DNA from: Bacteroidales bacterium
GTDB taxonomy: Bacteria > Bacteroidota > Bacteroidia > Bacteroidales > Paludibacteraceae
Length of the DNA: 42,321 nucleotides
Direction of reading: 5' to 3'
Assembly (NCBI GenBank): GCA_015061185.1
Contig: SUWZ01000029.1
Coordinates: 1-42,321 of the forward strand
Shown: in pieces, positions 8,937-17,712 of the stretch
Layout of the letters: each line of letters opens with the position of its first letter
Position numbering within the stretch: position 1 is the first letter of the stretch
The notes under the pieces: model-generated
The model's database searches: none
Told to the model about the DNA's origin: nothing
Seen by the model: the letters and a program-made list of their open reading frames with translations, nothing else
Position numbers and translations under genes: made by a program

Positions 8937-10922
8937 TTATATATCTTTTATTCTTTCAATTAACTCGTTACCTAAAGCCTCTTTTCTCAAAATATGATCT
9001 TTCACCTCTAATACGAAAGGATTGCTATTGAATACACCTCTCACATTTTCAAAATCCTTTTGTTTTTCTTCGTCATCACCATCAGCACCAAATCCGGTTT
9101 GAACGGTTAGTGTAAACTCTTTTTTAGCATCTTCATACAAGATATTATCCAAGTCGATTACAGCCTTTTTCCAATCATTCACCAATTTGATAATATCTTC
9201 AATAGTGATTTCATCAATCGTTTTGTCCAAAGAAATTTCAATCTGTTTGATAGCCCATGTCCATTCTAATTTGTAGTATGAATTTTGAATTTGAGCATAT
9301 TGAGTGTTCAACTCATCCAATGAGTTATATTTTTCGTTTTTGATATTCAGAATCAACTCTTCAACAATTCTTTTAGGAAGAATCAAGCCGGCCATATCCA
9401 CCCACTCTCCAAGTCCGTATTCGGTATCTGGTTTCAGCCGTTCACGAATCTCTTCGATTGATTTGAATCGAGTATTTTCCAATCGTTTGATAATCGAATT
9501 ACCCAAGAACTTTGTTATCCCCATGCTATAAAGTTGCATACCTTTTTTTAGTGAAGAGATTTTAATTACAGTATTGTGGTAATAATATTTTTCGCAATCA
9601 AATCCGGCAATTTTCTGAAGCGATTTCAATATGTTAATTCCCTCCACCATTTTTTGAATTGTGTAAGGACTCAACAGATTAAAGTTGATTTGGTCTAATT
9701 TGTTGGGATCTGTTCTTTTGTCTCGCTTAGGCCATTTTTGAGCGTCACGAATTGTTCCCACGCTTCTAAGATTAGCCCCCGGAACCAATCGCGACTCGTT
9801 ATCGTGCTCAATCAAGTAAGAGAATGGCAGGTTGGTAGTGTCCGGATGATCGGTATGGCGACCCATAATCAGTGTAAAAGCTCCTATTTTGGCAGGCCAA
9901 AGGATGTAGGAGTCGCTGGTGGTTTTAGAACCCCTTTCTACGATACCCTGATGAATAGGACCTAATTTGTACATGTGATTACTTTGGTTACTTCCGGAAC
10001 CGGCATTCAAGAAAGAAAACATACCAGCAATCAACAAACTTGATTTATGGTGAGAAACGGTGAACGGTCCGGCAAAAATTGAGGCCGATTCCCCGTGAAA
10101 ACCTTGACAATTGCAGAAAAACAAAGTGTCAGTTGCAGAATATTGTTTCCCGATTTGACAAGCCTGTCCGACAAAGCATCGGTCAATCATCGCCCCCTCT
10201 GTTATTTCACTTCCGGAAGATATGATAAAATCCTTTGCAATCACCTTTGTACCGATGAATACAGGTGCAGAAGCGTTACTGTTGATGCTTCCATTCACCA
10301 ACTCTGATGCACTTTCTAAAGAGGCATTATCTCCGATTTTTACATTTTTGATGGTGCCACAATTTTTAATGATAACATTATTGCCAATAATTCCTACCTC
10401 AGACGTTACGCTATCGCAATATTTTTCGATTAATTTATGAATATTTCCAATCAAAGTTTTGCTATGGCGATACAATGACATCATGTAGGCAGTATGAGCC
10501 GACAAAATATCGCAAATAGGAACTTCGCGTCCGCCACCTTCATTTAGGGTAGCAACTAATGTGCCATTTCCAAAAGAACTCTTTTTTGTTACTACCAATA
10601 GATCAATATTTTCAATGTAAGTATTATTTCCAATTTGGTAGTTAGCAATATAGTTCCTGATATCACCTATATAAACATCATCTCCGATAGTACAATTATG
10701 AATTTTTGCATTATAGATACCGGACTCTCTCTTTAGACCGCCTTCCAAACAATAGCAATTATTAAAATTACCCAATTTAATAGTACCGGTAAATTTAGTA
10801 TTGACGACCTTGTGCGCATCAAATCCCTCTTTTACCTTGATGCTATCCCAACTCTCCGCAGAGCAATTTTGGCTTGTCAGGATTTGTATTTCTTTTTCGT
10901 TTAGATTTCTATATGCGTTCAT
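8937..10922 (-). CDS. DUF4954 family left-handed beta-helix protein
   Basis: A 661-residue protein matching the Bacteroidota-specific DUF4954 family: an opening YRNLNEKEIQILTSQNCSAE, then IHNCTIGDDVYIGDIRNYIA near residue 75 and GGGREVPI near 128. The first ~300 residues show hexapeptide-like repeats (IGNNV, VKIGDNASLE, VFIGTKVIAK) typical of a left-handed beta helix, as in acyl- and nucleotidyl-transferases. The C-terminal third is helical. There is no signal peptide. It follows hflX by 21 bp and precedes the membrane protein by 3 bp. The family has no established reaction. A sugar-nucleotide or acyl transferase fold is a reasonable guess only. Confidence 0.85.
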   Translation of the reverse strand: MNAYRNLNEKEIQILTSQNCSAESWDSIKVKEGFDAHKVVNTKFTGTIKLGNFNNCYCLEGGLKRESGIYNAKIHNCTIGDDVYIGDIRNYIANYQIGNNTYIENIDLLVVTKKSSFGNGTLVATLNEGGGREVPICDILSAHTAYMMSLYRHSKTLIGNIHKLIEKYCDSVTSEVGIIGNNVIIKNCGTIKNVKIGDNASLESASELVNGSINSNASAPVFIGTKVIAKDFIISSGSEITEGAMIDRCFVGQACQIGKQYSATDTLFFCNCQGFHGESASIFAGPFTVSHHKSSLLIAGMFSFLNAGSGSNQSNHMYKLGPIHQGIVERGSKTTSDSYILWPAKIGAFTLIMGRHTDHPDTTNLPFSYLIEHDNESRLVPGANLRSVGTIRDAQKWPKRDKRTDPNKLDQINFNLLSPYTIQKMVEGINILKSLQKIAGFDCEKYYYHNTVIKISSLKKGMQLYSMGITKFLGNSIIKRLENTRFKSIEEIRERLKPDTEYGLGEWVDMAGLILPKRIVEELILNIKNEKYNSLDELNTQYAQIQNSYYKLEWTWAIKQIEISLDKTIDEITIEDIIKLVNDWKKAVIDLDNILYEDAKKEFTLTVQTGFGADGDDEEKQKDFENVRGVFNSNPFVLEVKDHILRKEALGNELIERIKDI

Positions 10923-10943
10923 TCTCTTGAATATTAAATGTTG

Positions 10944-12185
10944 TTATTTAATCTCTTCCGCATTTTCATCATAAATTTGATAGATGAAATCATTGTACGG
11001 GAATCGAGTGATATGAATCTCTTTTACCTTTTGATATAGAAGCGCTTTAAATTCATCAATGTTGCTTCTTTCATGAGCAGATATAAAGATGCAATTTTCG
11101 TTTAGTTTTGACATCCATGTATTTTTTAGTTCATCTAAACTAATATTTTCTTTCGTTTTAGGTGTCAAATCATCCTCCTCTTTAGGAGTGTATGAAAATG
11201 CATCTATTTTATTAAATACCAATATGGTAGGTTTATTTTCTGTGTTTAATTCTTGCAAAGTTTTTTCCACTACAGCAATTTGGTCTTCAAACGTAGGGTG
11301 GGAGATATCTACCACATGAACCAATAAATCAGCCTCTCTCACCTCGTCCAATGTAGATTTAAACGATTCCACCAAATCGTGAGGTAACTTTCGAATAAAT
11401 CCCACTGTATCAGTCAGCAAGAAAGGTAAGTTTTCTATCGTAACCTTTCTTACGGTAGTATCCAAAGTGGCAAATAACTTATTTTCAGCGAATACATCCG
11501 ACTTACTTAAAAGATTCATCAAGGTTGATTTGCCCACATTGGTGTAGCCAACCAATGCAACGCGAACCATTTTACCTCTGTTTTTTCGTTGTATAACCTT
11601 TTGTTTATCAATGGATTTAAGTTCCTCTTTTAAGAGAGCAATTTTGTTTAAGATGATTCGTCTATCTGTTTCAATTTGAGTTTCACCGGGACCTCTCATA
11701 CCAATACCACCACGTTGCCTTTCCAAGTGAGTCCACATTCGGGTTAATCGAGGTAAAAGGTACTTATATTGCGCCAATTCAACCTGTGTTTTGGCGTGGG
11801 CAGTCTGTGCCCTTTTAGCAAATATATCAAGAATTAAACTGGTTCTGTCCAAAATTTTCAGATTCAACTCTTTCTCGATATTTCTAAGTTGTTTTGGAGA
11901 TAGCTCATCATCAAACAACACCAATCCCACTTCATTTTCGCTCTCTTCCTGCTCTTTGATGTAGGCTTTAATCTCCTCCAGTTTTCCCGGTCCCACAAAT
12001 GTATTAGGGTTCGGATATTCCAATTTTTGCATAAAAAACTTTTGAGGATAAGCTCCTGCCGTTTCTGCCAAAAATGCTAACTCATTGATGTATTCAGTTG
12101 CTTTTTGTTCATTTTGTTGGCCGGTTATCAATCCTACCAAAATAGCCTTTTCTGCATATATTTCAGTTTTTACTGATTGTCCCAT
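10944..12185 (-). CDS. hflX: GTPase HflX
   Basis: A 413-residue translational GTPase of the HflX family, which binds the 50S subunit and splits stalled ribosomes during stress. Motifs seen: GPGKLEEIK at 65-73, the family signature GIGMRGPGETQIETDRR at 160-176, G1 GYTNVGKST at 213-221, G3 DTVGF at 259-263, and G4 NKID at 325-328. The length is normal. It lies about 95 bp downstream of recA, separated by a hairpin, and leads into the DUF4954 gene, so it may be read both from recA and from its own start. Pairing with the DNA-damage gene recA is compatible with a stress role but proves nothing. Confidence 0.97.
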   Translation of the reverse strand: MGQSVKTEIYAEKAILVGLITGQQNEQKATEYINELAFLAETAGAYPQKFFMQKLEYPNPNTFVGPGKLEEIKAYIKEQEESENEVGLVLFDDELSPKQLRNIEKELNLKILDRTSLILDIFAKRAQTAHAKTQVELAQYKYLLPRLTRMWTHLERQRGGIGMRGPGETQIETDRRIILNKIALLKEELKSIDKQKVIQRKNRGKMVRVALVGYTNVGKSTLMNLLSKSDVFAENKLFATLDTTVRKVTIENLPFLLTDTVGFIRKLPHDLVESFKSTLDEVREADLLVHVVDISHPTFEDQIAVVEKTLQELNTENKPTILVFNKIDAFSYTPKEEDDLTPKTKENISLDELKNTWMSKLNENCIFISAHERSNIDEFKALLYQKVKEIHITRFPYNDFIYQIYDENAEEIK

Positions 12186-12210
12186 AGATTATAATTATTT
12201 TAGGTAACAT

Positions 12211-12259
12211 CTATAAATTAGGCAGAATAAGAAGTATGTTATTTCGACCTAATTTATAG
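12211..12259. repeat. Hairpin between recA and hflX
   Basis: A perfect 12-bp inverted repeat: CTATAAATTAGG at 12211-12222 and CCTAATTTATAG at 12248-12259, around a 25-base loop. No T-run follows on the minus strand, so it is not a standard terminator. It may be an mRNA processing or partial attenuation site that separates recA from hflX expression. Confidence 0.55.
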
Positions 12260-12279
12260 TTTTACCCCAAAATAGATTA

Positions 12280-13296
12280 TTAGTTTTCACTTTTTCCTTT
12301 GGCAGCTGCGCGAACCTTTGCTTGGATTTCTTCTGCCAACTCAGGATTATCTTTTAATAACTCTTTAGTGGCGTCTCTACCTTGAGCTAATTTGGTATCG
12401 CCGTAGCTAAACCATGAACCGCTTTTCTTTACAATTCCAAACTCTACACCTAAGTCGATAAGTTCACCAATCAAAGATACTCCCTCACCAAACATAATGT
12501 CAAATTCAGCTTTTCTGAACGGAGGAGCCACTTTATTTTTAACGACCTTTACTCGAGTTTGATTTCCGATAACGTTGTCACCATCTTTGATTTGACCGGT
12601 TTTTCTTATATCAAGGCGTACAGAAGCATAAAATTTAAGTGCATTACCACCGGTTGTAGTTTCCGGATTTCCGAACATTACACCAATTTTTTCTCTTAAT
12701 TGGTTGATAAATATACAAGTAGTATTTGTTTTGTTGATGCTTCCGGTTAGTTTACGCAAAGCTTGAGACATCAATCTTGCTTGAAGTCCCATCTTAGAGT
12801 CGCCCATATCTCCTTCGATTTCAGCTTTAGGAGTAAGAGCGGCCACAGAGTCAATTACCACAATATCGATGGCAGAAGAGCGGATAAGTTGGTCAGCAAT
12901 TTCCAAGGCTTGTTCACCATTGTCCGGTTGAGATATAAGTAGGTTCTCAATATCCACTCCCAATTTCTCTGCATAAAAACGGTCGAAAGCATGTTCTGCA
13001 TCTATGATTGCGGCAATTCCACCATTTTTCTGAGCTTCGGCAATTGCATGAATAGCCAATGTAGTCTTTCCTGAAGATTCAGGTCCGAAGATTTCAATCA
13101 CCCTTCCTCTTGGATATCCTCCTACTCCTAATGCCAAATCCAAACCTAATGAACCACTGGATATAACAGGTATCTCCTCAATTTTCTCATTACCCATCTT
13201 CATGATGGTTCCTTTCCCATGATCTTTTTCGATTTTTTCCATAGCAAGCTGAAGAGCCTTCAACTTTTCGCTTGATGGTTTTGTATTTTCTGCCAT
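12280..13296 (-). CDS. recA: Recombinase RecA
   Basis: A 338-residue RecA, the ATP-dependent strand-exchange recombinase that also triggers LexA-type SOS responses. Walker A GPESSGKT lies at 71-78, the Walker B segment [12 protein letters not shown] at about 143-154, and the DNA-binding loop region with [16 protein letters not shown] near 215-230. The C-terminus is short and lacks a long acidic tail, as is common in Bacteroidota. A TAnnTTTG box lies about 73 bases upstream. It is the first gene of a co-directional run with hflX and the DUF4954 gene. No inverted SOS-box-like operator could be recognised. Confidence 0.98.
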   Translation of the reverse strand: MAENTKPSSEKLKALQLAMEKIEKDHGKGTIMKMGNEKIEEIPVISSGSLGLDLALGVGGYPRGRVIEIFGPESSGKTTLAIHAIAEAQKNGGIAAIIDAEHAFDRFYAEKLGVDIENLLISQPDNGEQALEIADQLIRSSAIDIVVIDSVAALTPKAEIEGDMGDSKMGLQARLMSQALRKLTGSINKTNTTCIFINQLREKIGVMFGNPETTTGGNALKFYASVRLDIRKTGQIKDGDNVIGNQTRVKVVKNKVAPPFRKAEFDIMFGEGVSLIGELIDLGVEFGIVKKSGSWFSYGDTKLAQGRDATKELLKDNPELAEEIQAKVRAAAKGKSEN

Positions 13297-13368
13297 TTTA
13301 TTTAATTGTTATATTATAGATAAAACAAAAATTTTCTAATGTATTCAGGAATAAAACTGAATTTTGAA

Positions 13369-13376
13369 CAAATATA
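13369..13376 (-). promoter_or_regulatory. Probable recA promoter -7 box
   Basis: On the minus strand this reads TATATTTG, an exact TAnnTTTG box about 73 bases before the recA ATG. No clear TTG -33 element is visible at the usual spacing, so the call rests on the -7 box and its position. Confidence 0.5.
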
Positions 13377-13474
13377 ATGATTTTTGCTATATGAAAATCT
13401 TATTTTCACTTTTATTATGAACAATATTTCATCTTTTTATCTTCTCCGCAGCGGATGTCATCTTAGTCGGTTTT

Positions 13475-13710
13475 AGTCTGCTTTTGAATTTTTGTAATTC
13501 TTTCTTATTTTTCAGCATCTTTGAGATACTTTTTAATCTGTTTTTTGATCCTTTTTGATTTATTCCTGCAACTTACTGTTTGTCAGTCGGTTATACTGCT
13601 CACTTCTTTAGCACATCAATTTTCTCAAAAAACAAAAATACTGCTAAATGAATTTATAGAACCTACCTTCAAAACGTCTCTCAAATAGGCTCGAAATAAA
13701 TTTTAAAGAA
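13475..13710. mobile_element. Rearranged relic of the MITE A/B pair
   Basis: The right end (about 13676-13710) is the reverse complement of the left end of the MITE at 36788-37180, including TCTCTCAAATAGGCTCGAAA and the terminal CTTC next to TAA. The stretch at about 13510-13545 (CATCTTTGAGAT) is the reverse complement of that MITE's right part. Between them, 13550-13665 matches the nested element B in plus orientation (TGATTTATT, TTGTCAGTCGGT, TAGAACCTACC). The outer left end is poorly preserved. It fills the 417-base gap between recA and the PorP gene; the recA-proximal ~80 bases hold the recA promoter. Confidence 0.65.
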
Positions 13711-13713
13711 CTT

Positions 13714-14691
13714 CTAATTCTTTTTATTTTTTGGAATTCTGAAGGATATAATGACTTCGTGTGTGTTAGGAGGTAAAGTGTTGTTACTTCCTACTCCGAA
13801 TTCGTAAACATAACCCAATCTGAATATTTTTAGTTCAGCTCCTGCCATCACAGAAAGATAGGAGGGGTTACACTTGTTTACGACATCCGGACGCCATGAA
13901 AAACCACCCCAAATAAATCGTTGATAAAAGCCCATAACACCTAATTCAGGAAGATGGACTTTATTCCTATTCATGTAAGCTAAATTTATCAGCATATCCC
14001 ATTGTGGATTAAACATAATTGCTCTTGATGCGTATGCATATATATGTCTGTCCGATGCGTATGATGTAGATTCGCTATTGAGAAGGTGAGTGACCGAAAA
14101 TCCCAATGTCCAATTCAAAGAGTTGGCTTCAATACCGATGTTAAAGTCGGGCGTCACCACAGTTTCTCGTTCTTTGTAGTTATCCATTTGATCCCTTTCC
14201 GTCTCGTCCACAAGAGAGTTGGCCAAAGGATTATAACTACCAATAAATGCACCGCCGGATACCCCCATTGCCAAAACCCATTTGTCATTTAAATCTAACT
14301 GAAAAGAGTAGGCAGCTTTAATATCGGTGCTACTATGTCCGATCCCGAGTTTATCAAACGAGATAGACAATCCAACTCCGGATTTTATCTTTTCAAAATA
14401 GTTGCTTGCGTTCAGTAAGGTTGACTTTGGAGCATCATCAACTCCTAACCATTGCAAACGACCCAACAAGAATATATCGACATCAGCTGTATTACCTGTT
14501 GCAGCAGGATTGACATTCATACGTGAAAATATTTGTTGAGTAAAATGCAAATCTTGCTGTGCTAAAAGGGGAGTAATTACCGCATTAAAAGTAAAAATCA
14601 TGCAGATTAAGAGAAGTTTTATTCCGATATCAAAAGTTCGGAAGAAAAGTAAATTTGAACTATTCCCTATATATATATTTAATTTTTTCAT
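13714..14691 (-). CDS. PorP/SprF family type IX secretion-associated outer-membrane protein
   Basis: A 325-residue PorP/SprF-type beta-barrel. After a hydrophobic signal region (about residues 23-44, ending LLAQ) comes the family opening QQDLHFTQQIFSRMNVNPAATGN, then SVAYSFQ-like barrel strands and the closing FRLGYVYEFG. PorP/SprF proteins sit in the outer membrane and act with PorE/OmpA-like proteins in type IX secretion and gliding systems. The start is 5 bp after the OmpA gene stop, so the two are surely one operon. The first 30 residues are unusual for a signal peptide; a start at the internal ATG near 14598 would give a standard one. Bacteroidota carry many PorP paralogues, so this need not be the core secretion copy. 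Confidence 0.88.
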   Translation of the reverse strand: MKKLNIYIGNSSNLLFFRTFDIGIKLLLICMIFTFNAVITPLLAQQDLHFTQQIFSRMNVNPAATGNTADVDIFLLGRLQWLGVDDAPKSTLLNASNYFEKIKSGVGLSISFDKLGIGHSSTDIKAAYSFQLDLNDKWVLAMGVSGGAFIGSYNPLANSLVDETERDQMDNYKERETVVTPDFNIGIEANSLNWTLGFSVTHLLNSESTSYASDRHIYAYASRAIMFNPQWDMLINLAYMNRNKVHLPELGVMGFYQRFIWGGFSWRPDVVNKCNPSYLSVMAGAELKIFRLGYVYEFGVGSNNTLPPNTHEVIISFRIPKNKKN

Positions 14692-14696
14692 TCTAA

Positions 14697-16079
14697 CTAT
14701 TTTTCAATTTTTTCGATTACGACACGACGATTGAGTAGATGCTCTTTTTCGTTGCGAGCATTAGGAATGGCTAATTCCAATTCGCTACGTCCCACAGTGT
14801 TTAATCTTTTTCCATCCACTCCTTTATTCATTAAAATACTTTTTAATTTTTGAGCACGACGTTCAGATAATCTTTGGTTATACTCAATACTTCCACGAGT
14901 ATCTGTATGTCCTGTGATTTTAAAGTTCGCTCCCTTATGATAGTCAATAAAATTCATGATCATTTCAATCTCTTTTTTGTAATCATCTATAAAATTATCT
15001 TGGTCGAAGATAAAGTATAGAATACAAACGTTGATATTCTGGAATTCAAGTTTTTGAGCCTGACCAGAATCTATATTAGATTGATTGTCACCATTATTAT
15101 TGATGTTTTTAATTGCATTATCATCATTATTTGCTAATAGACTATCATCTTTTACAGAATTATCTCCAAGACTGTCTGCAACGATAGAATCTGTTGCAGC
15201 AATAAAAATTTGTTCCGGATAGTAAATGTCCGGATTCCCATCTCTATTAGAAACTAAGAAGAGGTGCTTACCATCTCCAACCATATTGTAATCATCCTCA
15301 TCAGAATTGAAAGGTTCTGCCAATAGGTGAGATTCTTGAGTTGTTAAGTTATGTTTGTAGATGTTACTTCCTTTGAGAGAGTCTTTTTTGTCAGAAGAAA
15401 AGTAAAGAAACTCATCATGAATGAATGGATAATTCTCGTTGGAAGCACTATTAATTGAATCTCCCATGTTGACAGGCTCATTCCACTCATTCTCTTTACC
15501 TTCGATCATATCAGAGTACCAGATGTCTAAATTTCCCTTAGTGCCGTAATAATTGGAGGCGTAGAATAATCGTTTCCCATCTTTACTCAAGTGCGGATTG
15601 TACATTACGATAGCGTCTTCTTCCGGGTATCTCCAACTTCTATAGAATAAGGAACTACCTCTCATTGTAACACGACGTTTCCCCATTCCTTTGATTTTCA
15701 ATTTTTCGGGTTTCCCCCATTGATTATCTTCTGTAATTTTTGCAATGTATAATTTCCCCTCGTGAGAAAAAATTATAGAACCCTTAGCGGTTTGAGTAAA
15801 CTGCCCCTCTATATTCCAATTGCTCCAATCTTTTTTTATTATAGTAGAGTCAAAATCCAGCAACTCCTTAAATTGTCCACAAAAAGTCTTATTGGGAGTG
15901 GAGTAGGCGAAAGAGTCGGTAAGCAAACTAACACCATCTTCCTTTTTATTTGTATTTACTTGTGATTTTTCCATTGTGTAACCATTCTCATATTTTGTTT
16001 CTATTCCGTATATAGGAATGCAAAACTCAAGAGTCATGGCTATTAGTAGTACAACGTAAAAAATATCTCTTCTTATCAT
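14697..16079 (-). CDS. OmpA-family protein with PD40 repeats, T9SS PorE-like
   Basis: A 460-residue envelope protein. Residues 1-24 form a signal peptide. Residues ~70-290 contain PD40/WD40-like beta-propeller repeats (SKDGKRLFYASNYYGTKGNLDIW, YPFIHDEFLYFSSDKK, HLFLVSNRDGNPDIY). A low-complexity N/D-rich linker at ~300-345 leads to a C-terminal OmpA domain at about 349-460 with GHTDTRGSIEYNQRLSERRA, the peptidoglycan-binding signature. This layout is that of PorE-like proteins that anchor the type IX secretion ring to peptidoglycan. It lacks the usual TPR and carboxypeptidase-regulatory parts, so it is a short version. Its partner PorP/SprF-type gene follows directly. Confidence 0.85.
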   Translation of the reverse strand: MIRRDIFYVVLLIAMTLEFCIPIYGIETKYENGYTMEKSQVNTNKKEDGVSLLTDSFAYSTPNKTFCGQFKELLDFDSTIIKKDWSNWNIEGQFTQTAKGSIIFSHEGKLYIAKITEDNQWGKPEKLKIKGMGKRRVTMRGSSLFYRSWRYPEEDAIVMYNPHLSKDGKRLFYASNYYGTKGNLDIWYSDMIEGKENEWNEPVNMGDSINSASNENYPFIHDEFLYFSSDKKDSLKGSNIYKHNLTTQESHLLAEPFNSDEDDYNMVGDGKHLFLVSNRDGNPDIYYPEQIFIAATDSIVADSLGDNSVKDDSLLANNDDNAIKNINNNGDNQSNIDSGQAQKLEFQNINVCILYFIFDQDNFIDDYKKEIEMIMNFIDYHKGANFKITGHTDTRGSIEYNQRLSERRAQKLKSILMNKGVDGKRLNTVGRSELELAIPNARNEKEHLLNRRVVIEKIEK

Positions 16080-16166
16080 AAATTGATAGTTCTTTATTTC
16101 CTAATTAGTGAAAATTTGAATCTATTTTCAGTGAGGCTAACCCTTTGTATATAATCCAAATTTTTG

Positions 16167-16174
16167 CAAAATTA
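16167..16174 (-). promoter_or_regulatory. Probable -7 box for the OmpA-PorP operon
   Basis: Reads TAATTTTG on the minus strand, fitting TAnnTTTG, about 88 bases before the OmpA-family ATG and just after the nuo terminator. No convincing TTG box at -33. Confidence 0.45.
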
Positions 16175-16211
16175 CTTCTTTTTTTTGATTGTTCAGAATA
16201 ATACATAAAAA

Positions 16212-16247
16212 AAATCCGGTTCGCAATTGGGACCGGATTTTTTTTTA
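16212..16247 (-). terminator. Terminator at the end of the nuo operon
   Basis: A stem of about 10 bp (AATCCGGTTC against GGACCGGATT, one G-T pair) with a 7-base loop and T-runs on both strands, starting 14 bases after the nuoN stop. It isolates the nuo operon from the OmpA gene. Confidence 0.85.
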
Positions 16248-16260
16248 TCTGATGTAACGA

Positions 16261-17679
16261 TTACATACCAAAAGAGATAGCGATAATTTTATCATAAATA
16301 GGACTAATAAATCCAAGAATAATCATAGCAACCGTGCAAATGATTAGACCGATTTTTGTCATATTATCGCTATTAAATGCAGGGATTGGATTTTCAGACT
16401 TGTTAATAAACATAGCCTTAACCACCCATAAGTAGTAGCACAATGAGATGATAGTATTTAGTAATGCTAAAAATACTAACAAATATTGACCTTGTTCTGC
16501 AGCGGCAGCAAATATAAAGAATTTACTAAAGAATCCGGCGAACGGAGGGATACCTCCTAAAGAGAACATTGCCAACATCATAACAAACGACAATTTAGGA
16601 TTTGTGCTATACAAACCGTTGTAGTCGTCCATTGTCAATTTATCTGATTTATTTTCGATAGCCGAAATAACTCCAAATGCAGCCAAGTTGGTGAACAAGT
16701 AAATAAACACGTAGTAAACCATTGCAGCCATACCTTGAGGAGTACCAGCAATAACACCCAACATGATGTAACCGGCTTGAGAAATTGAAGAGAAAGCCAA
16801 GAATCTCTTCATGTTTTTCTGTCTTAAAGCGAACAAGTTACCAATTGTAATAGTGATTACAATTATCCACCATAAGAAATTTTGCCAAGTATCAGGATAG
16901 TTAGCGAATGCCTTAATCATGATGCATAGCAGAGCAAAAGCAGCAGCACCTTTTGAGATTACAGACAAGTAGGCAGTAACGGATGTAGGAGCACCTTCAT
17001 AAGTATCGGCAGTCCATAAGTGGAAAGGAACCAAAGAAATCTTAAATCCAATACCGGCAAACATAAAGATAAGAGCCATAATGTGCAGAGGAGTAGTTTG
17101 GAATTTTATCAATATATCTCCGTAGTATAGAGAACCACAAGCTCCGTACATTAAGGAGATACCAAACAACATTACGGCAGAAGAGAAGGCTGCTGTTAGA
17201 ATATATTTGGCAGCCGCTTCTGCAGACTCTTTTTTGTTCTTGTTGAAAGCAACCAAGGTAGCCATAGGAATAGAAGCCGTTTCTAATCCAATGTAGAACA
17301 ATAAGAAATGTTCTGCAGATACCATGAAGTACATACCCAACAGGGTAGAGAGAGTTAAGAAGTAGAACTCACCCACTTGATTTCTATTCTTGTTTTCGTT
17401 CCAATAAAAAGCAAAAATAAAGACGATTAAAGTACCAATATTTAGAATATTTTTTACTAAGACGTGAATCTCAGAAGTAACGTACATTCCGGAGAATGCA
17501 GTAGCTTCGCCAATATTCCAATGGGTAAACCCTAAAACGGTATGTACCAAAAACAGCCCCATGGCAAAGAATTGAAAAATCCTTTTGTTCTTTCCAAATA
17601 AATCTGCCAATAATAGAGCAACTAAAACCACCACCAATGATAGTTCGTGGTTCATTATAATAAAATTGCTATAATCCAT
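16261..17679 (-). CDS. nuoN: NADH-quinone oxidoreductase subunit N
   Basis: A 472-residue polytopic membrane protein with about 13-14 hydrophobic helices, one of three antiporter-like proton channels in the membrane arm of complex I. Conserved segments include YIGLETASIPMATL near 128-141 (the essential TM5 glutamate), AGIGFKISLVPFHLWTADTYEGAPTSV near 209-235 (broken-helix lysine and HLW motif), and GGIPPFAGFFSKF near 377-389. It is the last gene of the operon, 33 bp after nuoM and followed by a terminator. The length is normal. Confidence 0.96.
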   Translation of the reverse strand: MDYSNFIIMNHELSLVVVLVALLLADLFGKNKRIFQFFAMGLFLVHTVLGFTHWNIGEATAFSGMYVTSEIHVLVKNILNIGTLIVFIFAFYWNENKNRNQVGEFYFLTLSTLLGMYFMVSAEHFLLFYIGLETASIPMATLVAFNKNKKESAEAAAKYILTAAFSSAVMLFGISLMYGACGSLYYGDILIKFQTTPLHIMALIFMFAGIGFKISLVPFHLWTADTYEGAPTSVTAYLSVISKGAAAFALLCIMIKAFANYPDTWQNFLWWIIVITITIGNLFALRQKNMKRFLAFSSISQAGYIMLGVIAGTPQGMAAMVYYVFIYLFTNLAAFGVISAIENKSDKLTMDDYNGLYSTNPKLSFVMMLAMFSLGGIPPFAGFFSKFFIFAAAAEQGQYLLVFLALLNTIISLCYYLWVVKAMFINKSENPIPAFNSDNMTKIGLIICTVAMIILGFISPIYDKIIAISFGM

Positions 17680-17712
17680 ACTTTCTATATTTATGTTCTA
17701 AGAACTTTTCAA

